64,000 nucleotides of DNA. Origin: Pseudaeromonas aegiceratis (GTDB lineage: Bacteria; Pseudomonadota; Gammaproteobacteria; Enterobacterales; Aeromonadaceae). The number at the start of each line of letters is the position of its first letter. The first letter of the stretch is position 1. The stretch is taken from contig NZ_CP158016.1 of assembly GCF_046254905.1 (NCBI RefSeq), positions 372,001 to 436,000 on the forward strand, in the 5' to 3' direction. The translations under genes were made by a program, and so were the position numbers. Of the stretch, positions 53,870-62,473 are shown piece after piece. Under the pieces are notes generated by a model, which saw nothing but the letters and a program-made list of their open reading frames with translations, ran no database searches and was not told the origin of the DNA.

Positions 53870-55740
53870 TGAGGCTCCTCTGGGTGGTCATCGGGGTGGG
53901 GTTGGCGGGTCTGCTCTTCCAGATCGTTCTCCCAGGCGGACATCAGCTCGCTGCGCCTGTCCTCCTGGTTGGCTCTGAGCATCTCCGCCAGTATGTGGCG
54001 GTACTGCACGCTCTTGGTGATGTACATGTTCTCGTCGTCGAGGAAGGCGGTCTGCTCCCGCAGCAGCTTCTCGTCATGCTGCTTGAAGGTCTGGCCGGCG
54101 CGCCAGGCCTGATTGGCGCGGATGCCCAGGGACTGCAGGGCCGCCACCCCCAGATCCACTGCCGAGCCCACCGTCTCCCGGTAGATCATGTCCACCCCCA
54201 GTTGCAGCAGCTGGTGGGCATGGGGCCGGTCCACCGCCCGCACCAGCAGCTTGAGCTGGGGGAAGTGCTTTTGCGCCAGCTCGCACACGGCGATGGACTT
54301 GGACTGGTTGCTCACTGCCACCACCAGCAGGCGGGCCTTGTGGGCGCCGGCGGCATAGAGCAGATCCAGCCGGTCCGCATCGCCGTAGAACACCTTGTAG
54401 CCGTGCTTGCGCAGCATCTCGATGTGGCCCACGTCGTTGTCCAGTACCGTGGTGCCTATGTTGTGGGCATGGAGCAGGCGGCCGACGATCTGCCCGAAGC
54501 GGCCGAAGCCGACGATGATCACCGGGTTGTCGTTGTCGTCTATGGTGTCGGCCTCCGGCGCCTCCTGCTCCCGCTGCCAGCGGCCCTGGATCAGTCGTTC
54601 GTTCAGGATCAGCAGCAGGGGGGTCAGGGCCATGGAGAGGGCCACCACCAGGATCAGGGTGTCGGTGACGGCGCGGGAGAAGAGATTCACCTGGCCGGCG
54701 TAGGAGAAGAGCACGAAGGCAAATTCGCTGCCCTGGGCCAGGGAGAGGGCGAAGGTCCAGCGGTGGCCCGGGGTCAGACGGGAGATGCCCCCCACCCCCT
54801 GCAGCACGGCAAACTTGATGAGCAGCAACAGCAACAAGAGTCCCAGCACCATCAGCGGCTGCTCGGCAAACAGGCGAAAGTCGATGCCGGCCCCCACCGA
54901 GATGAAGAAGAGGCCCAGCAGCAGCCCCTTGAACGGCTCTATGTTGGCTTCCAGCTCATGGCGGTATTCACTCTCCGCCAGTACCACGCCGGCCAGGAAG
55001 GTGCCCAATGCGGGGGAGAGGCCCACCCACTGCATGGCCAAGGTGATGAGGATGACCAGTAGCAGGGCGGCGGCGACGAAGATCTCCCGCATGCCGGACT
55101 GGGCGATGAAGCGGAACACGGGGCGCATCAGGTAATGGCCCCCCAGCACGATACCGAAGATGACGGCGGCCACCAGCAGGCCATCCTGCCAGCCCCCCAC
55201 GGTATTGCTCAGCTCCGCCGGGGCCTGGGTGGCCAGCAGGGGCAGCAGGGCCAGCATGGGGATGACGGCGATGTCCTGGAACAGCAGCACGGCGAAGCTG
55301 GTCTGGCCCGCCTCTGTCTTCAACAGGCGGCGCTCGTTGAGGCTTTGCAGCACGATGGCGGTGGAGGAGAGGGCCAGTATCATGCCTACGGCCACCGATT
55401 GGCGCCAGGAGAGGCCCAGCACGAGGGCTACCACCCCCACCACGGCGGTGGTGAGCAGCACCTGACTGCCGCCGGCCCCCAGGATAGGGCCCTTGAGCTG
55501 CCACAGCAGGGCCGGTTTGAGCTCCAGGCCGATGAGGAACAGCATCAGCACCACGCCGAACTCCGCCACGTGCATCACGTGGTTAGCGTCCCCCACCAGG
55601 TTGAGCAGGAAGGGGCCGATCAGCACGCCGGCGATCAGATAGCCCAGCACCGAGCCCAGCCCCAGGCGGCGGGCAATGGGCACCGAGATGACGGCGGCGC
55701 TCAGGAAGATGAAGGCGCTCAGCAGCAGACCGTGCTCCAT
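53866..55740 (-). CDS. kefB: KefB/KefC-type glutathione-regulated potassium-efflux antiporter
   Basis: 624 residues. About twelve transmembrane helices of the CPA2 sodium/proton-exchanger fold (residues about 1-380, with GYLIAGVLIGPF and LFLIGLELKPALLW), then a cytosolic RCK/TrkA-N domain (VIIVGFGRFGQIVGRLL, about residue 400) binding nucleotide and glutathione conjugates. Protects against electrophiles by acidifying the cytoplasm. The start directly follows the kefG/F-type stop. Confidence 0.9.
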   Translation of the reverse strand: MEHGLLLSAFIFLSAAVISVPIARRLGLGSVLGYLIAGVLIGPFLLNLVGDANHVMHVAEFGVVLMLFLIGLELKPALLWQLKGPILGAGGSQVLLTTAVVGVVALVLGLSWRQSVAVGMILALSSTAIVLQSLNERRLLKTEAGQTSFAVLLFQDIAVIPMLALLPLLATQAPAELSNTVGGWQDGLLVAAVIFGIVLGGHYLMRPVFRFIAQSGMREIFVAAALLLVILITLAMQWVGLSPALGTFLAGVVLAESEYRHELEANIEPFKGLLLGLFFISVGAGIDFRLFAEQPLMVLGLLLLLLLIKFAVLQGVGGISRLTPGHRWTFALSLAQGSEFAFVLFSYAGQVNLFSRAVTDTLILVVALSMALTPLLLILNERLIQGRWQREQEAPEADTIDDNDNPVIIVGFGRFGQIVGRLLHAHNIGTTVLDNDVGHIEMLRKHGYKVFYGDADRLDLLYAAGAHKARLLVVAVSNQSKSIAVCELAQKHFPQLKLLVRAVDRPHAHQLLQLGVDMIYRETVGSAVDLGVAALQSLGIRANQAWRAGQTFKQHDEKLLREQTAFLDDENMYITKSVQYRHILAEMLRANQEDRRSELMSAWENDLEEQTRQPHPDDHPEEPQ

Positions 55741-56337
55741 TTACAGCACCTCCAGCAGATCGGTGAGGGTCTGGGCCTGCTGGCACTGGGCCAGGGTCAG
55801 CCGCTCCTCCTGCAGGGCCAGCAGCAGCTGGCGCAGCTGGCGGGTGACCAGTGGCAGGTGCTCGCCGTCGGACAGGCTGTGGTAGGCATACACCACGAAG
55901 GGCGGCAGCCAGTGCATGCCGCACAACCAGGCGCTCTGCTTAAAGGGCAGCAGGTAGTCGGTGATGGGATGACGGTTGTGGCCGTTGGGGGCGTAGGACT
56001 CGCGGCTGCCGCCTGTGGTGATCACCGACAGCAACAGCTTGTCGTGCAGGGCGCGGCCCTCCGGACCGAAGGCGAAGCCGTACTCCAGCACCTGATCCAT
56101 CCACTCCTTGAGGATGGCGGGGCAGGAGTACCAGTAGAAGGGGTGCTGGAAGATGATGATGTCGTGCTCCCGCAGCAGGCGCTGCTCCCGGGCCGGATCG
56201 ATGAACATGCTGGGGTATTGCTGATAGAGGTCGTGCACCGTCACCCCCTCCATCCGACGCAAGGTGGCCAGCAGGGCCTTGTTGGCCACGGAGCGATTGA
56301 AACTGGGGTGAGCGAACAGGACGAGCACTTTCTTCAT
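55741..56337 (-). CDS. kefG: KefF/KefG-type NAD(P)H oxidoreductase
   Basis: 198 residues, flavodoxin-2 fold (quinone oxidoreductase family). MKKVLVLFAHPSFNRS, FQHPFYWYSCPAILKEWMDQVL and TTGGSRESY are family hallmarks. E. coli KefF and KefG are ancillary proteins needed for full KefC/KefB activity and can reduce quinones. First gene of the kefG-kefB-sirB2 unit. KefF versus KefG cannot be decided from this sequence alone; the order matches kefG-kefB. Confidence 0.85.
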   Translation of the reverse strand: MKKVLVLFAHPSFNRSVANKALLATLRRMEGVTVHDLYQQYPSMFIDPAREQRLLREHDIIIFQHPFYWYSCPAILKEWMDQVLEYGFAFGPEGRALHDKLLLSVITTGGSRESYAPNGHNRHPITDYLLPFKQSAWLCGMHWLPPFVVYAYHSLSDGEHLPLVTRQLRQLLLALQEERLTLAQCQQAQTLTDLLEVL

Positions 56338-56485
56338 CGACTTGGGAACCTGGGTCTACATCTACTTGATCACGCTAGCAGGAATTGCCCGGCTTGCCTA
56401 CCGCAGGCACCGGTTGCGCTGGGGTTGGCGGACGTCCTTTGCTAGCATGGGCGCCTTGTCTCCCCTGCCCAGCAATGAGTGCCGT

Positions 56486-58534
56486 ATGACTCGAATTCTA
56501 CCACCCCAGGCGCCTCGCCACCCCCATGTTCACGAGCGGCACGGTGACCTGCGCCAGGATCCCTGGTTCTGGTTGCGGGACGACAGCCGTCAGGACCCTG
56601 AGGTGCGGGCCTATCTGGAGGCGGAAAACGCCTACAGCCAGGCGGTACTGGCGCAGACACAGCCGCTGCAACAGACCCTGTACGACGAGATGGCCGGCAG
56701 AATGCAGCCCACCGAGCTGTCGGTGCCCTATTGGCTGCGGGGCTTCTGGTATCGCCACCGCTTCGAGGCCGGCGCCGAACACCCGGTCTACGAGCGGCTG
56801 TCGGCTCTGGAAGCCCAGCCGGAACTGCTGCTGGATGCCAATGCCCGGGCGGCGGGACAGGCGTTCTATCAGCTGGGCAGCCTGGCGGTGAGCCCGGACA
56901 ACCGTCTGCTGGCGGTGAGCGAGGATCTGGGGGCACGGCGCCAGTACCGCGTGCAGGTGCGGGATCTGGCCGGTGGCGACTGGCGGGAAGATGTGCTGGA
57001 GAACACCAGCGGCGAGCTGGTGTGGGCCGCCGACAGCCGGCAGCTGTTTTATGTCACCCTGGATGAGGAGACCCTGCTGCCCTGCCGGCTCTGGTGCCAC
57101 ACCCTGGGCGAGCCCCAGGCGCAGGATCGCCTCATCTATGAGGAGGCGGACGACAGCTTTTACCTGAGTCTGGATCTGAGCCGCTCCGAGCGCTTCCTGC
57201 TCATCTGCCTGGAGAGCACCCTCACCACGGAAGTCTGGTGCCTGCCCACGGCGGCCCCCGAGGGTCAGCCGGTCTGCCTGCTGCCGCGTCAGGAGGGCCA
57301 CGAATATTACCTGGACCATCTGGCGGATCACTGGATCATCCGCTCCAACCGCGACGGCGCCAATTTTGGCCTCTACCGGGCGGCGGAGGCCAGCCCAAGC
57401 CAGTGGCAGACCTTGCTGGGGCCGGAGGACACAGTGCTGCTGCAGGACTTCGAGTTGTTCGACAGTGCCATTTTGGTGGAGGAGCGGGTGGCTGGCCTCA
57501 CCCGCTTGCGCCAGCTGGATCCCCAGGGGCTGCCGGTACGCACCCTGCAGTTTGCCGATGCCGCCTATGTCACCTGGCTGGGCTTCAACCCCTGCCCCGG
57601 CAGCGGCGAGTGCCGCTACGGCTACAGCGCCCTGACCCGGCCCGCCGGCCTCTACGCCCTGGACCTGGCCAGTGGCGAGCAGCGATTGCTCAAGCAGCAG
57701 GTGGTGCTGGGGCACTTCGACGCCGAGGCCTATACCAGTCAGCGGCTGCTGCTGCCGGCCCGGGACGGCGCTCAGGTGCCGGTCTCCCTGGTCTACCGGC
57801 GGGATCTGGCGGATCTGCGTCAGGCCCCCCTGCTGGTGTACGGCTACGGCGCCTATGGCCTGAGTGAGGATCCCGAGTTTGACGCCGCCCGGCTGAGCCT
57901 GCTGGATCGGGGCTTCATCTATGCCATCGCCCACGTGCGCGGTGGCGAGGAGCTGGGCCGGCACTGGTACGAACAGGGCCGGCTGGAGGCCAAGGCCAAC
58001 AGCTTTAACGACTTCATCGATGTGACCGAGGGGCTATTGGACCGCGGCCTGGGGGATCCCAAGCGGGTGTTTGCCCTGGGAGGCAGCGCCGGCGGCCTGC
58101 TGGTGGGGGCCGTGATGAACCAGCGACCGGATCTCTATCTGGGGGTGGTGGCCGCCGTGCCCTTCGTGGATGTGCTCACCAGCATGCTGGACGAGAGCCT
58201 GCCGCTGACCACAGGCGAGTACGACGAATGGGGGGATCCGCGGGACGAAGACGACTATTGGCGCATCAAGTCCTACAGCCCCTACGACCAGGTCAAGGCC
58301 CAGGCCTATCCCCACCTGCTGGTGGTGAGCGGCTTCCATGACTCCCAGGTACAGTACTGGGAACCGGCCAAGTGGGTGGCCAAGCTGCGGGCCCACAAAA
58401 CCGATTCCAACTGGCTCTTGTTGTGCATGGACATGGAGGTGGGCCACGGTGGTCAATCGGGGCGTTATGCCCAGCTGAAGGATTTGGCCCGGGAATACGC
58501 CTTTATGCTTCATCTGGCCGGCGTCAGCGGCTAA
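56486..58534 (+). CDS. ptrB: oligopeptidase B (prolyl oligopeptidase family)
   Basis: 682 residues from the ATG at 56486. N-terminal beta-propeller (residues about 75-410) and C-terminal alpha/beta hydrolase domain with the nucleophile in GGSAGG (Ser at about 533) and a C-terminal HGGQSGR histidine. Cleaves short peptides after basic residues. MTRILPPQAPRHPHVHERHG matches the family start. The ribosome binding site is weak, and the upstream frame is non-homologous. Confidence 0.93.
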   Translation: MTRILPPQAPRHPHVHERHGDLRQDPWFWLRDDSRQDPEVRAYLEAENAYSQAVLAQTQPLQQTLYDEMAGRMQPTELSVPYWLRGFWYRHRFEAGAEHPVYERLSALEAQPELLLDANARAAGQAFYQLGSLAVSPDNRLLAVSEDLGARRQYRVQVRDLAGGDWREDVLENTSGELVWAADSRQLFYVTLDEETLLPCRLWCHTLGEPQAQDRLIYEEADDSFYLSLDLSRSERFLLICLESTLTTEVWCLPTAAPEGQPVCLLPRQEGHEYYLDHLADHWIIRSNRDGANFGLYRAAEASPSQWQTLLGPEDTVLLQDFELFDSAILVEERVAGLTRLRQLDPQGLPVRTLQFADAAYVTWLGFNPCPGSGECRYGYSALTRPAGLYALDLASGEQRLLKQQVVLGHFDAEAYTSQRLLLPARDGAQVPVSLVYRRDLADLRQAPLLVYGYGAYGLSEDPEFDAARLSLLDRGFIYAIAHVRGGEELGRHWYEQGRLEAKANSFNDFIDVTEGLLDRGLGDPKRVFALGGSAGGLLVGAVMNQRPDLYLGVVAAVPFVDVLTSMLDESLPLTTGEYDEWGDPRDEDDYWRIKSYSPYDQVKAQAYPHLLVVSGFHDSQVQYWEPAKWVAKLRAHKTDSNWLLLCMDMEVGHGGQSGRYAQLKDLAREYAFMLHLAGVSG

Positions 58535-58620
58535 GATGACACACAGGCTGTGCGGCCTTATGGTCAGTGCCCTTGCGCGGGTCTGGCCGGCCGTTCGACG
58601 GTAAAGTGAAGGAGGATTTC

Positions 58621-58911
58621 ATGTCCGTTACCGAACAAGTTCAAGAGTGTTGTGACTCCTGTGGCTGCTACGCCGAGGTGGGGACCATCATCAGCGAAGG
58701 GGATGACAGCGTGCTGCTGCCCATCGAGGCCGACAGCGAGCAGGAGGCCCTGGACCGGCTGGCGCAGTATGCCGCCCTGGCCAAGCAGGTGTGCGACGAG
58801 GTGGTGATCCAGCAGCAATGGCAGGCCGAGGCTGGGGTGCTGAACGCATCCCTGACGTTCACCTGCACCGCCGAGAAGCTGATCTTCGAGATGCGCGCCC
58901 GCGCCATCTAA
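58621..58911 (+). CDS. YfcZ/YiiS-family protein (DUF406)
   Basis: 96 residues starting MSVTEQVQECCDSCGCYAEVGTI. Conserved N-terminal cysteine cluster and C-terminal FTCTAEKLIFEMR match the DUF406 family (YfcZ, YiiS), whose function is unknown. AGGAGG at 58609-58614 supports the start at 58621. Monocistronic, between ptrB and mltF. Confidence 0.85.
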   Translation: MSVTEQVQECCDSCGCYAEVGTIISEGDDSVLLPIEADSEQEALDRLAQYAALAKQVCDEVVIQQQWQAEAGVLNASLTFTCTAEKLIFEMRARAI

Positions 58912-58920
58912 TCTGCCCAA

Positions 58921-58955
58921 ATCGGGGCCCGTTCGGGCCCTGATTGTCTATTTTT
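58921..58955 (+). terminator. terminator after the YfcZ-family gene
   Basis: Stem ATCGGGGCCC-GTTC-GGGCCCTGAT followed by TGTCTATTTTT. Confidence 0.8.
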
Positions 58956-59053
58956 ACTCCTCTTTACAGCCATCCAACCCCTTTTGTTCAGCCTCTGTTC
59001 AGCTTGGCTGGGGTTAAATGCGCCGCTTTCTAGGGCCGAAATGCGGACATTGC

Positions 59054-60487
59054 ATGAATCGATACCGACGATTGACCCTGTTGTTGCTACTCGTGTTGGC
59101 CGCGCCCCTGTGGGCCATGCCGCTGGAGCCGGCGCCCCGCATCCTCAAGGGGGATCTGGAGCAGCTGCTGGACGAGCGGGTGCTGCGGGTGCTGGTGGCT
59201 TACGACAACGCCTACTACTTCCTCAATCAGGGGATGCAGGATGGGCTGAGTGTGCAGCAGGCTCGTGCCTTTGAGAAATGGCTGAACAAGCGCTATTTCC
59301 AAGGACAAAAGCTCAAGCTCAACCTGGTCTTCATCCCGGTGCGCAGCGATCAACTCTACAGCATGCTGGTGGATGGCCAGGGGGATCTGGTGATCGCCAA
59401 CAGCACGGTCACCGAGGCCAGACGTGCGCTGGTGGACTTTTCCGACCCCGTCTACCAGGGCATCCACGAATGGCTGGTCAGCGGCAAGGGCATGCGGCCC
59501 TTGACCCGGCTGGGGGAACTCTCCGGCAAGCGGGTCTGGGTGCGGCGCAGCGCCAGCTACTACGAGAGCCTGGTTAAGCTGAACGAGCAGCTGACCGCCC
59601 AGGGGCTGGCCCCCGTCTATATCGAGACGGTGGACGAATCCCTGCAGGATGTGGATCTGCTGCAACAGGTGAGCGAGGGGCGTCTGCCCTATACGGTGGT
59701 GGGGAGCCAGAAGGCCGAGCTGTGGCAGGGCGCCTTCCACAACCTGACCCTGCACAAGGCGGTGAGCCTGCGGGACAACGGCGAGCTGGCCTGGGCCTTC
59801 CGCAAGGAGAGCCCGCAGCTGGCCGAGGCGGTGAATGCGTTCCTGGTGAACTATCGCCAGGGCACCAGCCAGGGGGAGGCGCTGTACCGGCGTTACCTCT
59901 CCCAGCCGGCCCAGCTGGCCCGTCGCCATGCTGCCAGCACGCCGGAGGATCTGGGCTGGCGGGATGGCCGCTATGCCCGCTATGCGCCGCTGTTCCAGAA
60001 GTATGCCGAGCAGTATGACTTCGACTGGCTGCTGCTGCTGGCCCAGTCCTACCAGGAGTCCAACCTGGATAGCGGGGCGCGCTCCAGCCAGGGGGCCGTG
60101 GGGCTGATGCAGGTGATGCCGGCCACCGCCCGTCACCTGAAGGTGAGCAACATTGGCTCGGCCGAGAACAATATCCTGGCCGGGGCCAAGTATCTGGCCC
60201 AGCTGCGGGATCAGTTCTTTACCGATCCGGATATGGATGATCTGAACCGCTACTTCTTCACCCTGGCGGCCTACAATGCTGGTCCCAACCGGATCGCCGG
60301 CCTGCGGGCCGAGGCGGCCAAACAGGGGCTGGATCCCAACGTCTGGTTTGACAACGTGGAGCGGCTGGCGGCCAGCCGCATCGGCAGCGAGACGGTGCGC
60401 TATGTCACCGACATCACGTTGCGCTACGTGGCCTACCGGCGCAGCTACGAGTTGATGCAGGAGCGCCGGTTGGCACAGCGCCAGTAG
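59054..60487 (+). CDS. mltF: membrane-bound lytic murein transglycosylase F
   Basis: 477 residues. Signal peptide (MNRYRRLTLLLLLVLAAPLWA), a solute-binding-protein-like regulatory domain (about 40-270), and a C-terminal SLT catalytic domain with the glutamate in LLAQSYQESNLDS and GLMQVMPATA. Cleaves peptidoglycan glycan strands to 1,6-anhydro-muropeptides. An upstream ATG at 59018 is possible, but 59054 gives the clean signal peptide. Confidence 0.92.
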   Translation: MNRYRRLTLLLLLVLAAPLWAMPLEPAPRILKGDLEQLLDERVLRVLVAYDNAYYFLNQGMQDGLSVQQARAFEKWLNKRYFQGQKLKLNLVFIPVRSDQLYSMLVDGQGDLVIANSTVTEARRALVDFSDPVYQGIHEWLVSGKGMRPLTRLGELSGKRVWVRRSASYYESLVKLNEQLTAQGLAPVYIETVDESLQDVDLLQQVSEGRLPYTVVGSQKAELWQGAFHNLTLHKAVSLRDNGELAWAFRKESPQLAEAVNAFLVNYRQGTSQGEALYRRYLSQPAQLARRHAASTPEDLGWRDGRYARYAPLFQKYAEQYDFDWLLLLAQSYQESNLDSGARSSQGAVGLMQVMPATARHLKVSNIGSAENNILAGAKYLAQLRDQFFTDPDMDDLNRYFFTLAAYNAGPNRIAGLRAEAAKQGLDPNVWFDNVERLAASRIGSETVRYVTDITLRYVAYRRSYELMQERRLAQRQ

Positions 60488-60508
60488 GCTCTGTACTGGT
60501 TAGACGCG

Positions 60509-60538
60509 CGGCGGTCCTTTGGGCCGCCGTCCTTTTTT
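60509..60538 (+). terminator. mltF terminator
   Basis: Stem CGGCGG-TCC..GG-CCGCCG with a TTTG loop, then TCCTTTTTT. Confidence 0.8.
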
Positions 60539-60640
60539 GGGCCTCGCGGACGGCGCCAAGCGCAAAAAATGGGCCGCCTTGCTGCCGGCATGGCGGGAAA
60601 CGAGTATGATCTGCGCTCTTTTGGGGGCTGGAGGGGCAAG

Positions 60641-61255
60641 ATGGGCATCAGAGCAGAGCAGAAGGAGAAGACTCGGCGTTCTCTGATCCAGGCGGCCTTT
60701 CGCCAGCTCAGTGCCGACAGCAGCTACTCCAACCTCAGCCTGCGGGAAGTGGCGCGGGAGGCGGGCATAGCCCCCACCTCTTTCTACCGGCACTTTCGCG
60801 ACATGGAAGAGCTGGGCCTCACCCTGGTGGACGAGGCGGGCCTGACGCTGCGTCAGCTGATGCGCCAGGCCCGCCAGCGCATCGCCACCGGCGGCAGCGT
60901 CATCCGCACCTCGGTCCTCACCTTCATGGAGTTCATCGACAAGAACCCCAATGCCTTTCGTCTGCTGCTGCGGGAGCGCTCCGGCACCTCGCCGGCCTTC
61001 CGTCAGGCGGTGCAGCGGGAGATCCAGCACTTCATCGCCGAACTGGCGGAGTATCAGCAGCGGCAGACCGGCTACCCCCAGGAGGTGGCCTTCATCCTGG
61101 CCGAGGGCATGGTGACCCTGGTGTTCAGCTCGGGGGCCGAGGCCCTGGACATGAGCGAGCCGGAGCGGGCCCAGTTGGCCGAGCGCCTGATCTGCCAGCT
61201 GCGCATGATAGTCACGGGTGCCGAAGTGATGCAGTCCAAGCCGTCGGCATCCTGA
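60641..61255 (+). CDS. fabR: FabR, TetR-family repressor of unsaturated fatty acid synthesis
   Basis: 204 residues starting MGIRAEQKEKTRRSLIQAAF. N-terminal TetR helix-turn-helix (LREVAREAGIAPTSFYRHF, about residues 34-52) and the conserved FMEFIDKNPNAFRLLLRERSGTS ligand-domain block are near identical to E. coli FabR, which represses fabA and fabB according to the unsaturated acyl pool. GGAGGGG precedes the ATG. Shorter C-terminus than E. coli FabR. Confidence 0.95.
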   Translation: MGIRAEQKEKTRRSLIQAAFRQLSADSSYSNLSLREVAREAGIAPTSFYRHFRDMEELGLTLVDEAGLTLRQLMRQARQRIATGGSVIRTSVLTFMEFIDKNPNAFRLLLRERSGTSPAFRQAVQREIQHFIAELAEYQQRQTGYPQEVAFILAEGMVTLVFSSGAEALDMSEPERAQLAERLICQLRMIVTGAEVMQSKPSAS

Positions 61256-61272
61256 GTTTCTGCCTGTCTCCC

Positions 61273-61313
61273 TGTAGGACATTTGCCATACCTGACGTGG
61301 GGAAAAACGTTTT
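61273..61313 (+). promoter_or_regulatory. upstream activating region of the first CsrB-like gene
   Basis: TGTAGGACATTTGCC starts 180 bases before the inferred sRNA start and resembles the GacA/UvrY box (TGTAAG-N6-CTTACA) in its left half. Thirty bases later, AAAAACGTTTT (61303-61313) lies in the palindrome GTGGGGAAAAACGTTTTCCC. Both motifs recur at the same positions before the second gene. Confidence 0.7.
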
Positions 61314-61417
61314 CCCACGGCAAGCCTCCGCTTAGCCTCTTATTTATCCATTTGATAATAAACACTATTTGTCGTTGCGCCCATCGGCGGGTGTGTCTCA
61401 CCATCGCTGTATGGCCC

Positions 61418-61445
61418 TTGTGAGCCGGGCTGGAAACCTTAGTAT
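61418..61445 (+). promoter_or_regulatory. promoter of the first CsrB-like sRNA
   Basis: TTGTGA (61418-61423), 16-base spacer, TAGTAT (61440-61445). Start inferred at G61453. The same arrangement occurs before the second gene. Confidence 0.75.
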
Positions 61446-61452
61446 TAAAGCT

Positions 61453-61726
61453 GTCGGGACGCACTGAAGTCAGTCAGGAAGATTGGCTGCCAGGGTAAGG
61501 CGCAAGGAATACCACTGGATGTGGTCAGGGACACCTCCTTAGGAAGGAGAGAACGGGCCGTCAGGATGACGTGTCTGGCCAGGACGGTAACCAGGATGGC
61601 CCAAGGGATTGGGAACAGGAAAGACTAACGGACTAGCTTAGTCAGGGATTGCAGGGAGCAATGCCGTTCACGGACATGAACGACAAAGACCTTAGGGGGC
61701 GACGTGAGTCGCCCCCGTTCTTTTTT
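61453..61726 (+). ncRNA. csrB: CsrB-family regulatory sRNA, copy 1
   Basis: About 274 bases starting GTCGGGACGCACTGAAG. Contains 17 GGA motifs, many in hairpin loops of AGGA or AGGGA form (for example CACCTCCTTAGGAAGGAG, CGTCAGGATGACG and GCAGGGAGC), the sequence that sequesters CsrA dimers. It ends in GGGGGCGAC-GTGA-GTCGCCCCC and GTTCTTTTTT. No protein frame. E. coli csrB (about 369 nt) has the same build. It would control carbon storage, motility and biofilm genes through CsrA. Confidence 0.93.
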
Positions 61727-61790
61727 GCATAATTACGCGGTCACGGGCGGGGCCTGCCGTGAGCCAGCTCACCCATTTGCCATGGTGCCG

Positions 61791-61832
61791 TGTAGGATAT
61801 TTGCCATAGTGCTTGTGGGTAAAAACGTTTTT
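61791..61832 (+). promoter_or_regulatory. upstream activating region of the second CsrB-like gene
   Basis: TGTAGGATATTTGCC starts 181 bases before the inferred start, and AAAAACGTTTTT (61821-61832) 151 bases before it, matching the first gene while most of the sequence between the motifs differs. Confidence 0.7.
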
Positions 61833-61936
61833 ATTGCGTAGCATTTTATTCTATAAAATAAATTACAGCGTTGAATAATAAGCGATTTTTATTGGTCGCC
61901 TCGGTCTTGGTTAAGCGCCTGGGTGCTGATGGGGAC

Positions 61937-61964
61937 TTGTGAGCCAGGTCTAAATCCTTAGTAT
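61937..61964 (+). promoter_or_regulatory. promoter of the second CsrB-like sRNA
   Basis: TTGTGA (61937-61942), 16-base spacer, TAGTAT (61959-61964); start inferred at G61972. Confidence 0.75.
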
Positions 61965-61971
61965 GGGTCTT

Positions 61972-62242
61972 GCCGGGACGCACTGAAGTCAATCAGGAAG
62001 ATTGGCTGCCAGGGTAAGGCGAAAGGAACACCACAGGATGTGGTAAGGGACACCTCCCAGGAGGGAGAGAACAGGCCGCCAGGATGACGTGCTTGGCCAG
62101 GATGGCAACAAGGACACCCCAACGGATTGGGAAGTGGAAAGACTAAAGGAGTAGCTTAGTCAGGGATTGCAGGGAGCAATGCTGTTCAGGGAACCGAACG
62201 ACTAAGACCTTAGGGGGCGACGCAAGTCGCCCCCGCTCTTTT
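61972..62242 (+). ncRNA. CsrB-family regulatory sRNA, copy 2
   Basis: About 271 bases, clearly homologous to copy 1 over its whole length, with compensatory changes in stems (for example CTCCCAGGAGGGAG against CTCCTTAGGAAGGAG). Also 17 GGA motifs. Terminator GGGGGCGAC-GCAA-GTCGCCCCC then GCTCTTTT. A tandem duplicate, 245 bases after copy 1, with its own promoter and activating region. Confidence 0.93.
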
Positions 62243-62282
62243 ATGGGCGCCTGGCCAGCTCGGGCGCCTTTCCTCTCTCGGA

Positions 62283-62297
62283 TGTAAGACATTTCCC
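62283..62297 (+). promoter_or_regulatory. activator motif of the third GGA-rich sRNA
   Basis: TGTAAGACATTTCCC, 191 bases before the inferred start of the third RNA. Matches the motif of the two CsrB-like genes (TGTARGAYATTTSCC) and is 11 bases, about one helical turn, further upstream. Confidence 0.6.
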
Positions 62298-62438
62298 TTC
62301 TTTCAGGCGGCGCTTGGTGTGGCAAGATGGCGGCATTTGCCGACAGCCTTGGATTAGTTTGCTGCCTAATCAATGCGTTGTATCGCCGATGGTGGCATCT
62401 TAGCCCAGGGGCCGGAGAACCGGTCCGTCGTGCGGGCA

Positions 62439-62466
62439 TTGTGCCGTTCACCCCAGGCCGTATAGT
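62439..62466 (+). promoter_or_regulatory. promoter of the third GGA-rich sRNA
   Basis: TTGTGC (62439-62444), 16-base spacer, TATAGT (62461-62466). Same -35 core and spacing as the two csrB promoters. Confidence 0.6.
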
Positions 62467-62473
62467 TGGAAGC

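Noticed and set aside
60500..61318. 272-codon frame opposite fabR
   Set aside because: Antisense to a near-certain FabR; His/Gly/Gln-rich shadow.
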